7,620 nucleotides of DNA from Victivallales bacterium. Its GTDB lineage: Bacteria > Verrucomicrobiota > Lentisphaeria > Oligosphaerales > Oligosphaeraceae. Made by a program: the position numbers and the translations under genes. The notes below the pieces were generated by a model. The model saw only the letters and a list, made by a program, of their open reading frames with translations. It was not told the DNA's origin and searched no databases. The first letter of the stretch is position 1; each line of letters begins with the position of its first letter. The stretch lies in assembly GCA_017538465.1 (NCBI GenBank), contig JAFYIW010000259.1, forward strand, positions 1-7,620. The letters run 5' to 3'. Below are positions 6,570 through 7,620 of this stretch, one piece after another.

Positions 6570-7517
6570 AAACGCCTAATTGCTTCTTTGATGTTCGTCG
6601 TGCTGGCGTTCTGCCTGGAAATCGCAGGCGCAGAAGATTTGCCGCAGGATGCAACTTACTTGGTGGTTGACCTCGTGATGGGTACTCACCGCTTCTCCAC
6701 GACCGGCCCGGAACTCTCCGACGACGTCTGCCGTACCACGCAGCTCTGGCTGCGGAGGATTCCGGCGGGAACCTTCGTCATGGGCAGTCCGGATGGCGAG
6801 GTCGGAAAATGCGCCAACGAGCCGTCGCACGAAGTAACCATCAGCCAGGACTTCTACCTCGGCGTTTTCGAGATGACGCAGGCGCAATACGAACTCGTCG
6901 CCGGAGCGAATCCCGCGAAATACCCTGGTGCCACGAATCCAGTGGAGTGGATCTCCTACGAGGATATTCGTGGAAATTCGCCGGAGCAGGGCGCTGGATG
7001 GCCCGCGAAAGGCCATGCGGTGGACGACGGATCGTTTCTGGCGAAATTGCGTGTCAAGACAGGGCTGGAGTTCGATTTGCCCACCGAGGCGCAATGGGAA
7101 TACGCCTGCCGGGCCGGAACCCAGACCGCGTTCAACAATGGACTGGACCTCGTGGACATGGCGCAAGACGCCGCCATGGAGGCACTCGGGCGCTATCGCT
7201 TCAACACCTCGGATGGCCGAGGCGGATTTGCACGGCATACCCGCGTCGGCAGTTATGAACCCAATGCCTGGGGATTATATGACATGCATGGCAATGTCTG
7301 GGAATGGTGCCTGGACTGGATGGACGACTTGGAACCTGTACCTGCCACCGACCCCAAGGGTCCCACACACGGCGACATCCGCGTATTCCGTGGCGGCGGC
7401 TGGTTCGGAGTGTTCGGCGAGGCGCAGTATTGCCGGTCGGCCTGCCGTCCCTTCACCTATCGCGGACCCTATTTCCGCTGCGCCGACTGCGGCTTCCGCC
7501 TCGCTCTGAATCCCTGA
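6564..7517 (+). CDS. Secreted SUMF1/FGE-sulfatase-domain protein, probably not a true FGE
   Basis: A 317-aa exported protein with a SUMF1 (formylglycine-generating-enzyme-like) domain. Residues 1-23 are a Sec signal peptide with cleavage after AGA; Cys17 is preceded by Phe, so it is not a lipobox. After a short lead-in (31-60) the domain runs from about 61 to 315: LRRIPAGTFVMGSP (63-76), YLGVFEMTQAQYE (98-110), LPTEAQWEYACRAGT (172-186), MHGNVWEWCLDW (241-252), FRGGGW (275-280) and GFRLAL (310-315). True aerobic FGEs have a catalytic pair of cysteines five residues apart after the RGGS strand. Here C290 occupies the second position, but the residue five before it is Gly285, so the first cysteine is missing. 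Extra cysteines C294, C306 and C309 are present. Formylglycine formation is therefore unlikely, and a structural or ligand-binding (C-type-lectin-like fold) role is more probable. Co-translation with the beta-helix gene suggests the two work together. No sulfatase gene is in the window. Confidence 0.88.
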   Translation: MMKRLIASLMFVVLAFCLEIAGAEDLPQDATYLVVDLVMGTHRFSTTGPELSDDVCRTTQLWLRRIPAGTFVMGSPDGEVGKCANEPSHEVTISQDFYLGVFEMTQAQYELVAGANPAKYPGATNPVEWISYEDIRGNSPEQGAGWPAKGHAVDDGSFLAKLRVKTGLEFDLPTEAQWEYACRAGTQTAFNNGLDLVDMAQDAAMEALGRYRFNTSDGRGGFARHTRVGSYEPNAWGLYDMHGNVWEWCLDWMDDLEPVPATDPKGPTHGDIRVFRGGGWFGVFGEAQYCRSACRPFTYRGPYFRCADCGFRLALNP

Positions 7518-7539
7518 AACGGCATGCGCATTTAGGAAT

Positions 7540-7559
7540 CACCACACTTAGGTGTGGTG
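7540..7559 (+). terminator. Perfect 8-bp hairpin after the SUMF1-domain gene
   Basis: CACCACACttagGTGTGGTG is a perfect 8-bp stem with a 4-base loop, beginning 23 bases after the stop codon. It is the strongest hairpin in the window and well placed to end the two-gene operon. It is followed by CCCCC and TTAAATT rather than a T-run, so it does not fit a classical intrinsic terminator. It could instead be an mRNA 3'-end stabiliser or a palindrome belonging to a repeated element. Confidence 0.5.
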
Positions 7560-7598
7560 CCCCCTTAAATTCATCGCTTTGTTCTCCATGAGGGCACC
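7556..7598 (+). other. Alternative long-range pairing GGTGCCC/GGGCACC
   Basis: GGTGCCC (7556-7562) is the exact reverse complement of GGGCACC (7592-7598), with 29 bases between. The left arm shares four bases with the right arm of the hairpin at 7540-7559, so the two structures cannot form together. Each arm is also followed closely by CTTAA. This could be a switch-like leader for a gene to the right, or nested palindromes of a repeated element. Confidence 0.35.
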
Positions 7599-7604
7599 TT
7601 AATA

Positions 7605-7617
7605 GCCGTGAAGCGGC
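7605..7617 (+). repeat. Small palindrome GCCGT-GAA-GCGGC
   Basis: A five-pair stem (one G-U pair) with a three-base GAA loop lies at the right edge of the window. Its size and GC content resemble REP-type palindromes, and it follows two other inverted repeats in about 70 bases. Assignment to a REP family cannot be made without other genomic copies. Confidence 0.3.
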
Positions 7618-7620
7618 GAG

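Noticed and set aside
5194..6654. Long reverse-strand open frame of 486 codons opposite the second beta-helix gene
   Set aside because: Arg/His/Glu-rich translation without motifs, lying fully against a well-supported gene; typical shadow frame in GC-rich DNA. The same applies to 790-1566 and 1819-2694 on the reverse strand.
6564..7517. Calling the SUMF1-domain gene a formylglycine-generating enzyme
   Set aside because: The first catalytic cysteine is not present in the expected position and no sulfatase accompanies it.

Overview
The window carries four forward-strand genes. The likely source is a bacterium of the PVC superphylum, most plausibly Lentisphaerota (Victivallales-like) or Kiritimatiellota. 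This placement is inferred from gene style: secreted pectate-lyase-fold proteins, a secreted SUMF1-domain protein whose lead-in (VVDL... TTQLWLRRIPAGTFVMG) resembles proteins I associate with those phyla, and an AAA_14/DUF4143 ATPase. No rRNA or marker gene is present to confirm it. The genes lack strong Shine-Dalgarno sequences, and three of them are GC-rich.

Layout. Positions 1-303 hold no gene I can support, only short inverted repeats. Positions 304-2604 encode a secreted protein of 766 aa with two successive pectate-lyase-like beta-helix halves. Positions 2605-2863 are non-coding: a 9-bp triplet repeat, a small inverted repeat, then three copies of an A/T-flanked GGGG motif at exactly 33-bp spacing, leading into an AT-rich promoter. 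Positions 2864-4195 encode a 443-aa AAA_14 + DUF4143 ATPase. Its base composition is visibly more AT-rich than its neighbours. Positions 4276-6567 encode a 763-aa paralogue of the first gene. Its stop codon overlaps the start of a 317-aa secreted SUMF1/FGE-fold protein (6564-7517). The last 100 bases hold a perfect 8-bp hairpin, an alternative pairing that competes with it, and a third small palindrome.

How the genes may fit together. The two beta-helix proteins and the SUMF1-domain protein all carry Sec signal peptides, so they probably act outside the cytoplasmic membrane, perhaps on polysaccharide. The third and fourth genes are almost certainly co-translated. The ATPase is a cytoplasmic protein of a widespread family of unknown function. 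Its composition, its own repeat/promoter region and its position between two paralogues suggest an independent insertion rather than a partner in the same pathway.

The points most worth following are the tandem double-helix paralogue family with its HGGHG loop and conserved C-terminal block, the 33-bp repeat array over the ATPase promoter, and the SUMF1 protein that lacks the first catalytic cysteine of true formylglycine-generating enzymes.
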